From Pedobacter sp. BS3 (GTDB lineage Bacteria; Bacteroidota; Bacteroidia; Sphingobacteriales; Sphingobacteriaceae): a stretch of 64,000 bases of DNA. Position numbers and translations under genes: made by a program. Positions 40,746-51,188 of the stretch are shown in pieces (the first letter of the stretch is position 1; each line of letters begins with the position of its first letter). The stretch spans positions 62,001-126,000 of the forward strand of contig NZ_VTRT01000003.1 of the NCBI RefSeq assembly GCF_008274585.1. Direction: 5' to 3'. The notes under the pieces are model-generated. The model did no database searches. It saw only the letters and a list, made by a program, of their open reading frames with translations, and was not told where the DNA came from.

Positions 40746-42287
40746 ATGTCAAGAGTTAAAAATACCCTGTTAAATTCAAAGGTTAATCTAATATTTTATA
40801 CGTTAACAACCTTAATTAGTATATATTCCAGAAAAATATTTTTAAACTATTTAGGAGCGGAATATTTAGGGCTGGGCACAACTGTAGGAAACCTACTTTC
40901 ACTTTTAAACCTTGCTGAATTAGGTATGGGAACAGCTATTGCTTATTCCTTATACACCCCTCTGTATAATAATGATAAGCAACAGATAGAATATATAGTT
41001 TCAATATTAGGATATCTTTATAAAAGAATAGGTATATTAATCACTACCCTGGGAATTATTCTTAGCCTATTTCTCCCTCATATATTTAAAAAATCACAAA
41101 TTTCGGAAACAGCCATTTATGCTACGTTCTTTTCTTACTTATTGGGTTCCACTATTAGTTATTTTATCAATTATAAACAGCTATTACTCATAGCTGACCA
41201 GAAAAACTATTTAGTAACAGTTTACTTAAATAGCACTACTATATGTAAAATTATGGTTCAGATCTTAGTTGTTATATATTCAAAGGGAAACTTCTATTTC
41301 TATCTTATCATAGAAGTTATATTTACATTAATTCAAGCACTCTTAATAAATCACAGAGTATCAAAGGAATATAATTGGCTAAAGCCACAACTTATAACCA
41401 GAAAAATCATTATCCATAAATACGATAAAATTTTATCAAATGTCAAACAGATATTTTCTCATCATTTAGCAAGCTTTGTATTAACTCAAACAGACCAACT
41501 TCTCATTTTTGCCTTTTTATCTTTAAAAATGGTTACATATTACTCCAATTATCTTCTTGTGATTCAGAAACTAATTATCTTATCTAACCAGATTCTGAGC
41601 AGTAATCTTGCGGGTATTGGACATCTGATAGCTTCCAATAATTATAGCAAAATAAAAGGTGTCTTTCAAGAATTATTGGTATTAAGATATTGGGCCGCAG
41701 GAATAATAATATTTTGTTTATATCAATTTCTTCCTTTATTTATAAACTTGTGGATAGGCCCTCAATTTATATTAAATAAATATATACTCGTTTTATTATT
41801 AATAAATTCATTTATTATAATTACAAGGCAAACTGTAGATAATTTCCTTACCGGGTATGGTATATTCAAGGATACCTGGGCTCCATGGACAGAAGCCGGC
41901 TTAAACATTATATTTTCAATTGCTTTAGGCTCTAAATTTGGCATAACAGGTATATTAATGGGTACAACAATCAGTTTGATTGCAATTGTTGTTATATGGA
42001 AACCTTGCTTACTTTATAAAAGTGGGTTTAAAGAAAGTGTACGTAATTATTGGACTTCAATTACAGGTTATATCATTTTATGTTTTACATGCATGATATT
42101 TATGAATTATTTTCTATCTCATACCTTTATCAAAATTGACAATAAATATTTTCTTTTTATCATACAAGTAATTATAGGTATATGTGGTTATAGTTTATTA
42201 TATACAAGTTCCTTATATGTTACATCAAAGGCAATGCGTACATTATTACTTAGGTTTTGGAATTTGATAAAAAATGATAGCAAATGA
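40746..42287 (+). CDS. Polysaccharide flippase (Wzx/MATE-like, oligosaccharide export)
   Basis: A 513-residue integral membrane protein with about 12-14 hydrophobic helices separated by short basic loops. It moves lipid-linked sugar units across the inner membrane. The opening VNLIFYTLTTLISIYSRKIFLNYLG and GLGTTVGNLLSLLNLAELGMG follow the pattern of Bacteroidota/Firmicutes Wzx proteins in capsule and O-antigen loci. Its stop codon overlaps the next ATG by 4 bases (ATGA), so it is translationally coupled to the GT2 gene. No polymerase (Wzy) or initiating transferase is visible nearby, so the pathway must be completed elsewhere. Confidence 0.88.
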   Translation: MSRVKNTLLNSKVNLIFYTLTTLISIYSRKIFLNYLGAEYLGLGTTVGNLLSLLNLAELGMGTAIAYSLYTPLYNNDKQQIEYIVSILGYLYKRIGILITTLGIILSLFLPHIFKKSQISETAIYATFFSYLLGSTISYFINYKQLLLIADQKNYLVTVYLNSTTICKIMVQILVVIYSKGNFYFYLIIEVIFTLIQALLINHRVSKEYNWLKPQLITRKIIIHKYDKILSNVKQIFSHHLASFVLTQTDQLLIFAFLSLKMVTYYSNYLLVIQKLIILSNQILSSNLAGIGHLIASNNYSKIKGVFQELLVLRYWAAGIIIFCLYQFLPLFINLWIGPQFILNKYILVLLLINSFIIITRQTVDNFLTGYGIFKDTWAPWTEAGLNIIFSIALGSKFGITGILMGTTISLIAIVVIWKPCLLYKSGFKESVRNYWTSITGYIILCFTCMIFMNYFLSHTFIKIDNKYFLFIIQVIIGICGYSLLYTSSLYVTSKAMRTLLLRFWNLIKNDSK

Positions 42288-43252
42288 CTTTTGTTAGCAT
42301 AATAATGCCCGTCTATAATGCAGAAAAGTATTTAAAGGAGTCCATTGAGAGTATACTAAACCAATCTTATCCAGACTTTGAGTTTATTATTATAAACGAT
42401 GGCTCTACTGACGATAGTTTAAATATTATTCAGAGCTATCAAGAGCAGGATAAACGGATTAAAATAATCAATCAAAGTAATCAAGGCATTTCAAAAGCCT
42501 TAAACAATGGCATCAGTATAGCTAAAGGTAAATATATAGCTCGCATGGATGCTGACGATATCTCAATGCCTCATAGATTAAAAGTACAAATAGACTTCCT
42601 TAATAAAACTTCTAAGGCTTTAGCGGTGGGTTCAAATGCTATGTATATAGATGTTGATGGTAACTATCTCTATACTTCCAGTAGTGCTGTTTCATGGTTC
42701 GCAATACAAAGAGAATTGCCTCAAAATCCATTTTTCCATAGTTCTGTTATGTTTAAAAAAGCCGCTTGGAGCCAAGTCGGTGGATATAGAGAAGATATTG
42801 TGCATTATTTTGAAGATAAAATATTATGGAATCAATTTGCCCAAATAGGTGAACTACATAACATAAAAGAACCATTAATATATTATAGACTCAACCCTGA
42901 ATCAGTATCGAACAACACTACATATACTATAAAATTATTAAGAGAGATATATGATAAAGTGATTAGAACTGGTAATTTATCTCAAAAACAGTTCTATGAG
43001 CTTAAGAAAATTACCTCAGTAAGTAAAAAAAAGAAACTTAGTAATTATTATTTACTGCTGGGAAGCATATATCTCAATCAAAATTTCAATAAAAATCTTG
43101 CTATTAAAAATTTATTACAAGGTCTTTATCATACTCCTATAAATATGTCTCTTTGGCTGAGAATCGGCATTTCGATTTTGCCTAAAACAACTATTCTATT
43201 TATAAGAAGGTTGAAAAACAGAATGGGAATAATCATTAACAGCTTAACTTAA
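42284..43252 (+). CDS. Family 2 glycosyltransferase
   Basis: A GT-A fold transferase of 322 residues. The nucleotide-sugar-binding start MTFVSIIMPVYNAEKYLKES, the NDGSTDDSL segment, and the metal-binding ARMDADDISMPHRL (DxD-like) are all present. The final ~100 residues are helical and basic (KKITSVSKKKKLSNYYLLLGS), which in such enzymes lies near the membrane. It overlaps the flippase gene by 4 bases and its 3' end overlaps the convergent GT4 gene by 17 bases. Acceptor and donor sugars are not predictable. Confidence 0.9.
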   Translation: MTFVSIIMPVYNAEKYLKESIESILNQSYPDFEFIIINDGSTDDSLNIIQSYQEQDKRIKIINQSNQGISKALNNGISIAKGKYIARMDADDISMPHRLKVQIDFLNKTSKALAVGSNAMYIDVDGNYLYTSSSAVSWFAIQRELPQNPFFHSSVMFKKAAWSQVGGYREDIVHYFEDKILWNQFAQIGELHNIKEPLIYYRLNPESVSNNTTYTIKLLREIYDKVIRTGNLSQKQFYELKKITSVSKKKKLSNYYLLLGSIYLNQNFNKNLAIKNLLQGLYHTPINMSLWLRIGISILPKTTILFIRRLKNRMGIIINSLT

Positions 43253-44402
43253 TAACCTTTTTATATATTTCACAAATAGATCGAGTAACATTATTATAAT
43301 TAAATTTTTTTATAGCTTCCTTTGATATTTCTTCCCTATTGTAGGTATCAATGTTATCAATCATCGCACCTATTGCTTCGTTTAATGCGGTCTCACACTC
43401 AGATTTAATTAAAATGCCATTATATTGGCTTATCACCTCTCTTATACCACCTACATCTGTAGCAATTACAGGCAGACCGCAACACAATGCTTCTAATATT
43501 ACACAAGGTAGGCTCTCATACCTGCTAAACATAACCAAGCAATCATGTTCTTTCATGTAATGAGAAACCTGGTTATATGCAATTTCCCCTTTATAGTCTA
43601 TAACTGATTGTAGTACTCTTGACCCATTAATGATATGCCTAATATGATCAGGCATATACCCAATTAAACTCAATTCAACATTATCTCGTTCTATTGCGAT
43701 ATTCTCAAATACCCGCAACAACCCTTCGACATTCTTAGCATAGTACATAGATGATATATGCAAAAATTTAAATGTCTTCCCTCTATTTTCGTAACTATAG
43801 TTAAACGAAGATGTATCTACTACATTCGGGATCACTGTTTGTGGAATGCCGGGAGCCCATTGTTTTATAAAATATCCTAATTTATGAGCTACTGGTATAA
43901 TATGATTAACGGATTTCAATAAATTTCTGATAAGCAGCCTTTTTAGAATGGAAGATCGCATAAAGCTATCTTTAGCTTCAGGATAATAGGCAGACCAATG
44001 TTCGGTAAGAATGATTGGAATTTTATATCGCCATTTAACGAACTTTGCCATTATACCTGCGGGAAATATCACATAACAATGAATAAGCTTAGGTAATCCA
44101 AATTTTCGGATTATTATGTTAGTATATTTTATGCTGATATAAGCATATCTACAGAATAAAAAAAACTTACTAATTATCGAGTTTCCTTTAGCAGGATAAT
44201 AAATTATATAGGTAATTATTTTATCATCTTCCTCAACCTCAATTTGTGTTTCCTTAATAGTAGCATCCTTTATCACATACAATACTATTTGTTTAATATA
44301 CTTTGATGTAGCATTAACCAAACGTTCATTGAAATCACCATTAAAACGATGAACCCTGCTTGGGTACCAACTTGGCAACACTAATACATAATCTTTATTC
44401 AT
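43236..44402 (-). CDS. Family 4 glycosyltransferase
   Basis: A GT-B fold transferase of 388 residues with the GT4 C-terminal signature EALCCGLPVIATDVGGIREVI (Glu and Gly-rich loop that bind the donor nucleotide) and the mid-protein IPNVVDTSSFNY. The N-terminal half starts VLVLPSWYPSRVHRFNGDF, as in many capsule and lipopolysaccharide enzymes. It lies on the strand opposite the other three sugar genes and converges on the GT2 gene, so it is transcribed separately from a promoter in the 64-bp gap shared with the C25 peptidase gene. Visibly AT-rich, as are the neighbours. Confidence 0.9.
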   Translation of the reverse strand: MNKDYVLVLPSWYPSRVHRFNGDFNERLVNATSKYIKQIVLYVIKDATIKETQIEVEEDDKIITYIIYYPAKGNSIISKFFLFCRYAYISIKYTNIIIRKFGLPKLIHCYVIFPAGIMAKFVKWRYKIPIILTEHWSAYYPEAKDSFMRSSILKRLLIRNLLKSVNHIIPVAHKLGYFIKQWAPGIPQTVIPNVVDTSSFNYSYENRGKTFKFLHISSMYYAKNVEGLLRVFENIAIERDNVELSLIGYMPDHIRHIINGSRVLQSVIDYKGEIAYNQVSHYMKEHDCLVMFSRYESLPCVILEALCCGLPVIATDVGGIREVISQYNGILIKSECETALNEAIGAMIDNIDTYNREEISKEAIKKFNYNNVTRSICEIYKKVIKLSC

Positions 44403-44451
44403 TTAGAACAATATTGATAAAATTATTTAATATACAACAAACAGAAACTTT

Positions 44452-44459
44452 TATATTTG
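44452..44459 (+). promoter_or_regulatory. -7 box (TATATTTG) directly before the C25 peptidase gene
   Basis: Exact TAnnTTTG only 7 bases before ATG 44467, implying an mRNA leader of about four bases. No -33 element seen. The same arrangement occurs before the YpdA-like gene. Confidence 0.4.
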
Positions 44460-44466
44460 ATGTAGA

Positions 44467-47400
44467 ATGAAATATTTATTGGTCTTTATTTGCTTATTTG
44501 CAATCCTGCCAACAAACGCTCAAACTCCGTACGGTAACGATTGGATAAACTTTACTCAAACCTACTTTAAAATTAAAGTAGCTGAAGATGGCATTTACCG
44601 TATTAATCAGTCTCAGTTACAGCAAGCGGGGGTTTCTATATCGTCCATAAATCCAAAAAACATACAAATGTTTTATCGCGGGAAGGAAATAGCTTTATAT
44701 GTTTCAGGAGAAGATGATAATCAATTTAACAATCAGGATTTTATTGAATTTTACGGTAAAAAAAATGACGGTGGCTTAGATAAACCTTTGTATAGTAATC
44801 CTAATGATCAACCACACGATTATTATAGTTTATATACAGATACTTCGGCCTATTTTTTAACCTGGTCCGCTACTACTCAGGGTAAACGTTATCAGAATGT
44901 TCGCTTAAGTAACGTAGGCCTGTCTCCCGAGCCATATTTTATGTACCAGGCTTATACCTATTTTACCGATGGGGGCTATTATCCGGGGAATTATATTTTA
45001 GCAGCCTTAAGTTTGTCAGAATATACGGAAGGTGAAGGTTTTTTGGGCGCATTAATCTCTAAAGGCACCTCTCAAATTAAAACGTTATCTACTCCAGGAC
45101 TATATACAGGAACAGTTCAATCAATTCAAGCCGAAACTTATGTGGCGGGCAGGTCAAACGCCGGAACGTCAAATAGCCAAGGCATGAATCATCATTTCCG
45201 TATTGAGGTTAGCAATAATGGTTCTGTATTTAAAACCAGGAAAGATACATTATTTAAAGCATATCAAGTGGCAAAGAATAAGTTTCAGTTAGACTTATCG
45301 GATATTGGAACAACGACTTACTTTCGACTTTCATCCATTGATGATTTAGGGGCGGAGACAGATTACCTGGCACCTGGATACATAAAGGTTAGTTATCCAA
45401 GACAATATAATTTGCAAGGTGTTACTAACCTGAAATTTACTTTAAAAGGATTAAATACAGGCGAGAATTCATTTGTCCGTTTTAATAATTCGAGTCTTGC
45501 CAATCCTGTTTTACTGGATTTGACCAATGCCAAGCGAATTTATGTGAATAATATATCTAACACAATAGAAAGCGTCATTCCAGGAGCTGGTACGGAAAAA
45601 GACATTTTTCTATATGATAGTCTACAATACAGAACCACTACACTTATACCTGTTAATTTTACAAATTTAAATCCCTCAACCTCTGATAAAAATTTTATAA
45701 TAATAACAAACCAATCTTTATTATCAAAAGCCCAGGAATATGCAGATTATAGAGATCAAACCGGATACAAAACCTTATTAATAACAACAGATCAGTTATA
45801 TGATCAATTTTATTATGGTGTACATCATGCACTCGCTATTCGCAATTTTGCTAAATTTTTATTAGATAAAGCCGGCACAAAACCACAATATCTCTTACTT
45901 CTCGGAAAGGGATACTCTCATAGTTATTTGCGATCACCAACGGGATTAGCTAACGATCTGGTGCCTACAATTGGCAACCCGCCATCGGATAATATGTTTA
46001 CCAGCGGTTTAAATGGAACTACATGGGAACCTGCTATCCCAACCGGGCGTGTATCGGCAAGAACGGTTAATGATGTTGAAGTGTATCTGCAAAAGCTAAA
46101 AATGTATGAACAACAGCCGGACTCATTATGGCGTAAAAATATTATTCATGTAAGTGGTGGTGGCCAATTATCAGAAAATCTGCAATGGTCTGGTTATCAA
46201 AAAAACTTTGAAAATATTTCCAAAGGGCCTTATTTCGGATCAAATACCATAAACTTTCACAAATTTGTTAATGAACCTATTTCAGATAATCTTCAAACAA
46301 AAATAGCAGGAGCAATTAATAACGGTGTAGCCTTCCTATCCTTTCTGGGACATGGTAGCACACAGGCAACTGAAGTAAATCTGGGAGAACCGGAAGAACT
46401 TCGTAATCAAAATAAGCTTATGGTTTATCAGATTAATGGATGCAGTGCTGGAAATGCATTTGTGGAAACATCTATTGGTGAAAAATTTCTTCTGCTGCCC
46501 CAAAAGGGTGCTATTGGATGGCTCGCTACTACAGACGAAGGAGTTGCCAGTTATCTTGCTTCTTTTACCATGATTTTTTATAACAATGCCTTCAATATTG
46601 GTTATGGTAAGCCAATAGCAGAAAACATTAAAGATGCTATAAAAGCATATCAACGATCTGGAGATCAATTAAATCAGGCACATTGCAGGGAATATCTGTG
46701 GCAGGGAGACCCGGCTTTGAAATTTTATAGTCCTGCCAAACCAGATTATTATATTGAGAACAAAGATCTGTTCATATATCCTGAAAACGCTACAGCAGTA
46801 AGCGATTCATTTGCAGTTGCTATTATAGCCAAAAATCTGGGCAAAGCGTTAAATGATTCATTATCCGTGTCTGTTAAACGCACTTTACCTGATAATAGTA
46901 TAGTAACGTACACTATTAAGAATTTCAAGCCAGTATACAATACAGATACATTATTTTATTGGATAAAATCCAACGATGTTAAAACCGGAGGAAATAATAA
47001 GTTTAGTGTTACTCTTGATGCGAATAATCACTTCGATGAACTTTCAGAAGCTAACAATACAGCGTCTTTCGATTTTCTAATGCCTTCCAACGGGGTTAAT
47101 ATTTTGTATCCTAAATTATATAGCATCGTCGGCACCCCAGATATAGAGCTACAATGTGGTTCCAATAATCTTTTATCTCAAAATGCAGAATATTTGTTTG
47201 AAATAGATACAGTAAAGAATTTTAATAGCAGTTGGAAGAAAAGCTCAGGAGTTATTAATCAGGGCTTTATTGCAACATGGAAACCATCATTTACCCCCGA
47301 AAATAATAAAGTTTACTATTGGAGAGCAAAACTTAATAATTCAGGCCAATCGGAGCAGAGTTGGCAAGAGGGATCATTTACTTATATAACGCATAGTCCT

Positions 47401-49383
47401 GATGGTTGGAATCAATCGCATATACAACAATTTGACAATGTCGATTATAAATTTATTCATCAGGATAATATAACAAAGAAATTTAAGTTCGATAATACTT
47501 CGTTTAGTATTTCTGTACAGACTCGTGGTGACGATGCGTCAACCGCAGATGAACGGACCATACGGGTAAATTCAGGAGGACGAGTTGGATTTCAGGGATA
47601 CGAATTTACCGGCTTATCATTAACAACGTTTATTCCAGAAAATTTTGATACCTATTCATATCCTTCCCCATACAATGTAGATGGTTACAAGACACCTTCC
47701 GGTGAATTTATCTTTAATATAAACAATAGCGTTGAAGTTGATAGCTTAATACGTTACATCAATAACATTCCCAATGGATATTTTGTTGTAGGGTACAATG
47801 GGAGGAATATATCATTAAAAGACTTGCCAGACGCAGCTAAAACAGCATTATCTCAATTAGGATGCTCATTATTTAGCACTGTTGGCCCTGGTGAGCCTTA
47901 TATGTTCTGGGGGCAGAAAGGAAGTGCACCGGGATCGGCAATGGAAAGGACAGCAGATTATTCATCTATAGTCCCGGCACGAGGCCAACTTATAAAAGAC
48001 CGATATGAATATCCATATCCATTCGATAGTGGAGGTTATGTCTCAGAAAAAGCCGGCCCTTCACAAAAATGGACAAAAGCTTATTATGAATTTGAGAAGG
48101 ACGACGCCGATCAAATATCATTGTCATTAATGGGAATTAACAGAACCGGAACAGAAAGTACACTAATATCATCTCTACCTGCTGATTCAGTAGACCTGAG
48201 TAACATCGACGCAAATATTTATCCTTATTTAAGAATAAAGGCGGATGTTACAGATAATATAAATAGAACACCAGCCCAACTAAAGTCTTGGAAATTTCTA
48301 TATGACGAATATCCGGAAGGAACAATAAATCCACTTATTAAAAATAATTTTTATTCAAAAACAGTGCAAGAGGGGGACTCTATTAAATGGGAACTCAGCT
48401 ATCAGAACATTTCAAAGTATATTACAGATTCTATTCAAGCTTATTATACACTTACTAAAAGCGATCGAAGTGTCTCCCGTAGCTATTTAGGCACATATGG
48501 CCCGCTTAAAATAGACGAAAGTTTAACTTCAATGCTTACACTATCAACCCGTGGATTGCAAGGAATCAATAGTTTAAAATTTGAATTTGTTCCTAAAAAT
48601 AATCAAGACTCTTATGTATTCAATAACATATTAACTCAAACGTTTACTGTTGAAACCGATAAAAAGACGCCGTTAGTTGATGTTCTATTTGATGGGAAGC
48701 ATATTATTAATGGAGAAATTATATCTCCAAGGCCAAGTATCAATATAAACTTGACCGATGAGAACCAATATATCTTGTTAAACGATACTAGTGTAATTAA
48801 TGTATATCTGAAAAGACAGGATGATGTTAGTTTTAAACGGATTAATTATTCTGATAATAAACTAATGTTTGTAGCAGCCGAATCAACCTCGAACAATAAA
48901 GCTTCGGTAATTTATCAGCCAGATAAGCTCGAAGATGGTATTTATACATTAAAAATACAGGGAAAAGATTCATCAGGAAATACTAATAATGTAAATGATT
49001 ATCTCACTGATTTTGAGGTAATCAATGAGTCCTCCATCACAAACTTCTATCCATATCCTAATCCGTTTACTACAAAAATGAAGTTTGTATTTACATTAAC
49101 CGGTGAGAAGGTCCCTGATAAAATAAAAATTCAGATTATGACTATAAGCGGTAAAATAGTTCGTGAAATTTTTAAAGATGAACTAGGCCCTGTACATATC
49201 GGCAATAACATATCTGAGTTTACCTGGGATGGAACGGATCAATATGGAGACAGATTGGCTAATGGTGTTTACTTTTATCACGTTATTACTGAAAATTCAG
49301 ATAATTCAGAATTAAAGCACAGGTTTACCGCAGGCGATGCGTTTTATAAAAAGGGGTTTGGTAAAATTTATTTGATGCGCTAA
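44467..49383 (+). CDS. C25 (gingipain/PorU-like) cysteine peptidase, exported
   Basis: A 1638-residue protein with a Sec signal peptide (to about residue 19). The caspase-like C25 domain has the dyad His629 (FLGHGSTQ) and Cys659 (INGCSAGN). Upstream is a PorU-like propeptide-like region (FKIKVAEDGIYRINQSQL). After the protease domain come a CARDB-type Ig domain (KNLGKALNDSLSVSVKR) and further beta domains, ending in a FlgD-like Ig domain with YPYPNPFTTKMKF and NGVYFYHVITEN, a common C-terminal type IX-secretion ending. PorU, the type IX sortase, is usually ~1100-1200 residues, so this is a larger relative rather than a sure orthologue. The last base of the stop codon overlaps the asnB ATG. 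Confidence 0.82.
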   Translation: MKYLLVFICLFAILPTNAQTPYGNDWINFTQTYFKIKVAEDGIYRINQSQLQQAGVSISSINPKNIQMFYRGKEIALYVSGEDDNQFNNQDFIEFYGKKNDGGLDKPLYSNPNDQPHDYYSLYTDTSAYFLTWSATTQGKRYQNVRLSNVGLSPEPYFMYQAYTYFTDGGYYPGNYILAALSLSEYTEGEGFLGALISKGTSQIKTLSTPGLYTGTVQSIQAETYVAGRSNAGTSNSQGMNHHFRIEVSNNGSVFKTRKDTLFKAYQVAKNKFQLDLSDIGTTTYFRLSSIDDLGAETDYLAPGYIKVSYPRQYNLQGVTNLKFTLKGLNTGENSFVRFNNSSLANPVLLDLTNAKRIYVNNISNTIESVIPGAGTEKDIFLYDSLQYRTTTLIPVNFTNLNPSTSDKNFIIITNQSLLSKAQEYADYRDQTGYKTLLITTDQLYDQFYYGVHHALAIRNFAKFLLDKAGTKPQYLLLLGKGYSHSYLRSPTGLANDLVPTIGNPPSDNMFTSGLNGTTWEPAIPTGRVSARTVNDVEVYLQKLKMYEQQPDSLWRKNIIHVSGGGQLSENLQWSGYQKNFENISKGPYFGSNTINFHKFVNEPISDNLQTKIAGAINNGVAFLSFLGHGSTQATEVNLGEPEELRNQNKLMVYQINGCSAGNAFVETSIGEKFLLLPQKGAIGWLATTDEGVASYLASFTMIFYNNAFNIGYGKPIAENIKDAIKAYQRSGDQLNQAHCREYLWQGDPALKFYSPAKPDYYIENKDLFIYPENATAVSDSFAVAIIAKNLGKALNDSLSVSVKRTLPDNSIVTYTIKNFKPVYNTDTLFYWIKSNDVKTGGNNKFSVTLDANNHFDELSEANNTASFDFLMPSNGVNILYPKLYSIVGTPDIELQCGSNNLLSQNAEYLFEIDTVKNFNSSWKKSSGVINQGFIATWKPSFTPENNKVYYWRAKLNNSGQSEQSWQEGSFTYITHSPDGWNQSHIQQFDNVDYKFIHQDNITKKFKFDNTSFSISVQTRGDDASTADERTIRVNSGGRVGFQGYEFTGLSLTTFIPENFDTYSYPSPYNVDGYKTPSGEFIFNINNSVEVDSLIRYINNIPNGYFVVGYNGRNISLKDLPDAAKTALSQLGCSLFSTVGPGEPYMFWGQKGSAPGSAMERTADYSSIVPARGQLIKDRYEYPYPFDSGGYVSEKAGPSQKWTKAYYEFEKDDADQISLSLMGINRTGTESTLISSLPADSVDLSNIDANIYPYLRIKADVTDNINRTPAQLKSWKFLYDEYPEGTINPLIKNNFYSKTVQEGDSIKWELSYQNISKYITDSIQAYYTLTKSDRSVSRSYLGTYGPLKIDESLTSMLTLSTRGLQGINSLKFEFVPKNNQDSYVFNNILTQTFTVETDKKTPLVDVLFDGKHIINGEIISPRPSININLTDENQYILLNDTSVINVYLKRQDDVSFKRINYSDNKLMFVAAESTSNNKASVIYQPDKLEDGIYTLKIQGKDSSGNTNNVNDYLTDFEVINESSITNFYPYPNPFTTKMKFVFTLTGEKVPDKIKIQIMTISGKIVREIFKDELGPVHIGNNISEFTWDGTDQYGDRLANGVYFYHVITENSDNSELKHRFTAGDAFYKKGFGKIYLMR

Positions 49384-51188
49384 TGTGTGGAATTACCGGA
49401 TTTGTTGATTTTGAGAATATATACGACCTAAATGACTTAAGACTTATTACGGATAGCATCAGGCATCGCGGACCGGATGATTCAGGCTATATATTTGAGC
49501 AAACAGATAGTTTTTCAATAGGTTTCGGTAACCGGAGACTATCTGTTATTGACTTATCAGAAAGAGGACATCAGCCATTTTGCAGTCCATGTGGTAATTA
49601 TGTACTGGTTTTTAACGGGATGATCTATAATTACCGGCAACTACAGGTTGAGCTTATACAACTCGGCATACAGTTTCGTTCAAATTCAGATACTGAGGTG
49701 TTATTACAAGCCATTCTCAACTGGCCCGATAATTACCTGACCAAAATTGAAGGAATTTTTTCGTTTGCTTTTTATGATAAGCCTAAAGCTGAAGTCCATT
49801 TAGTACGTGATCCTATCGGTGTTAAACCGCTATTTTACACTTATACCGGTAACACACTGGTATGGGGGTCTGAGTTAAGAACCTTTCTAATAAACAGACA
49901 CTTTAGAAAGCAACTTGACATACCTTCATTAAACTTATATTTTCAGTATGCTTATTTTCCAGGGAATAGCAGCATACTAAAGCATGTAAGGAAAATACTT
50001 CCGGGCGAAAAGTTGGTTTTTAAAATCAGAAACAGAGAACTAAAGGCAAATAAATACTGGCAGTTTTGCGGACAATCTATTACAAATCAGCTTCCTGAAA
50101 AAGAAGTTATTAACCGTACACACCAATTATTAAAGCAATCTATTGGCCAAAGATTGGTTGCCGACGTTCCCATCGGTGTGCTATTAAGCGGAGGCTATGA
50201 TAGCACAACTGTTGCCGCTATTGCCAGAAACATCTCTGATAAAGTAATTAAAACGTTTACCGTTGGGTTTGAAGAAGATAAATTTAATGAAGCGCATTAT
50301 GCGAAAGTAATAGCAAATTATTTAGGTACGGAGCACCATGAAATCTATTTCACACAAAAAGATGCAACAGACATTATACACAATATAGGAGAATACTTTG
50401 ATGAGCCTATGGGCGATAGTGGGGCTGTATCGGTAATTCTTGCTGCACAGTTAGTTAAACCTTATGCAAAGGTAGTATTATCTTCAGAAGGTGGCGATGA
50501 ACTTTTTGGCGGATATACCGGTTATTTCAAAGCGCTAAATGCAGCCAAACTTACATCATTTATTCCACAGGTTCCCCAGTTTAATAACAGGAAACTCTAT
50601 CTTCTGAACCAGAAGAACGCTTTAGATTTATATGATGCCATAACACATTATTTCCCTCCTAATGAAGCTTTCCGACTTACCAATGTTCATGCGAAACGTT
50701 CATTATTAAAATCCACTCACCAAGGCCTCAATCAGTTACTTTATTATGATTTATCTTATTACTTGCCAGATGATTTATTAATGAAAACCGACCGGGCAAT
50801 GATGCATTTCGGCATTGAAAACCGGGATCCCCTACTTTCACCTCAACTTGTTCAGTTTCTGATGCAGTTAGATGCGAAATTAAAATGTCCTCAACTTTCC
50901 CCTAAAGGATTACTGAAACAAATTACCCATCAATACATTCCTCAAGAGCTACTTAGCAGACCTAAAATGGGATTTTCTATTCCACTGCAAATATGGCTAA
51001 CTACACTCCTTAGGGACTTTGTATCTGACAATATTTCATATCTAAAACGTACCAATTTACTGGATTCAAAGGTTATAGACAGGATATTGAGAAGTTCTCA
51101 AAATAAACCGGATTATCACATAATCAAAAAAGTATGGGCATTACTCGCTTTCTCATTATGGTATCAGCGCTGGTTTGTTGCAGATTAA
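49383..51188 (+). CDS. asnB: Asparagine synthase (glutamine-hydrolysing) family
   Basis: A 601-residue amidotransferase. The N-terminal glutaminase domain has catalytic Cys2 (MCGITGF) and the RHRGPDDSG and NGMIYNYRQL motifs. The synthetase domain has the ATP pyrophosphatase loop LLSGGYDST, where Tyr replaces the usual Leu/Met. It shares one base with the preceding peptidase stop (TAATG) and so is translationally coupled to it. In surface-polysaccharide loci such enzymes often amidate a sugar or peptide carboxylate rather than make free asparagine; that reading fits this neighbourhood but is inference. Ends 4 bases inside the convergent FemAB-like gene. Confidence 0.88.
   Translation: MCGITGFVDFENIYDLNDLRLITDSIRHRGPDDSGYIFEQTDSFSIGFGNRRLSVIDLSERGHQPFCSPCGNYVLVFNGMIYNYRQLQVELIQLGIQFRSNSDTEVLLQAILNWPDNYLTKIEGIFSFAFYDKPKAEVHLVRDPIGVKPLFYTYTGNTLVWGSELRTFLINRHFRKQLDIPSLNLYFQYAYFPGNSSILKHVRKILPGEKLVFKIRNRELKANKYWQFCGQSITNQLPEKEVINRTHQLLKQSIGQRLVADVPIGVLLSGGYDSTTVAAIARNISDKVIKTFTVGFEEDKFNEAHYAKVIANYLGTEHHEIYFTQKDATDIIHNIGEYFDEPMGDSGAVSVILAAQLVKPYAKVVLSSEGGDELFGGYTGYFKALNAAKLTSFIPQVPQFNNRKLYLLNQKNALDLYDAITHYFPPNEAFRLTNVHAKRSLLKSTHQGLNQLLYYDLSYYLPDDLLMKTDRAMMHFGIENRDPLLSPQLVQFLMQLDAKLKCPQLSPKGLLKQITHQYIPQELLSRPKMGFSIPLQIWLTTLLRDFVSDNISYLKRTNLLDSKVIDRILRSSQNKPDYHIIKKVWALLAFSLWYQRWFVAD

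Noticed and set aside
39879-44402. Complete O-antigen or capsule locus
   Set aside because: Only transferases and a flippase are present; no Wzy, initiating transferase, Wzz or nucleotide-sugar genes.
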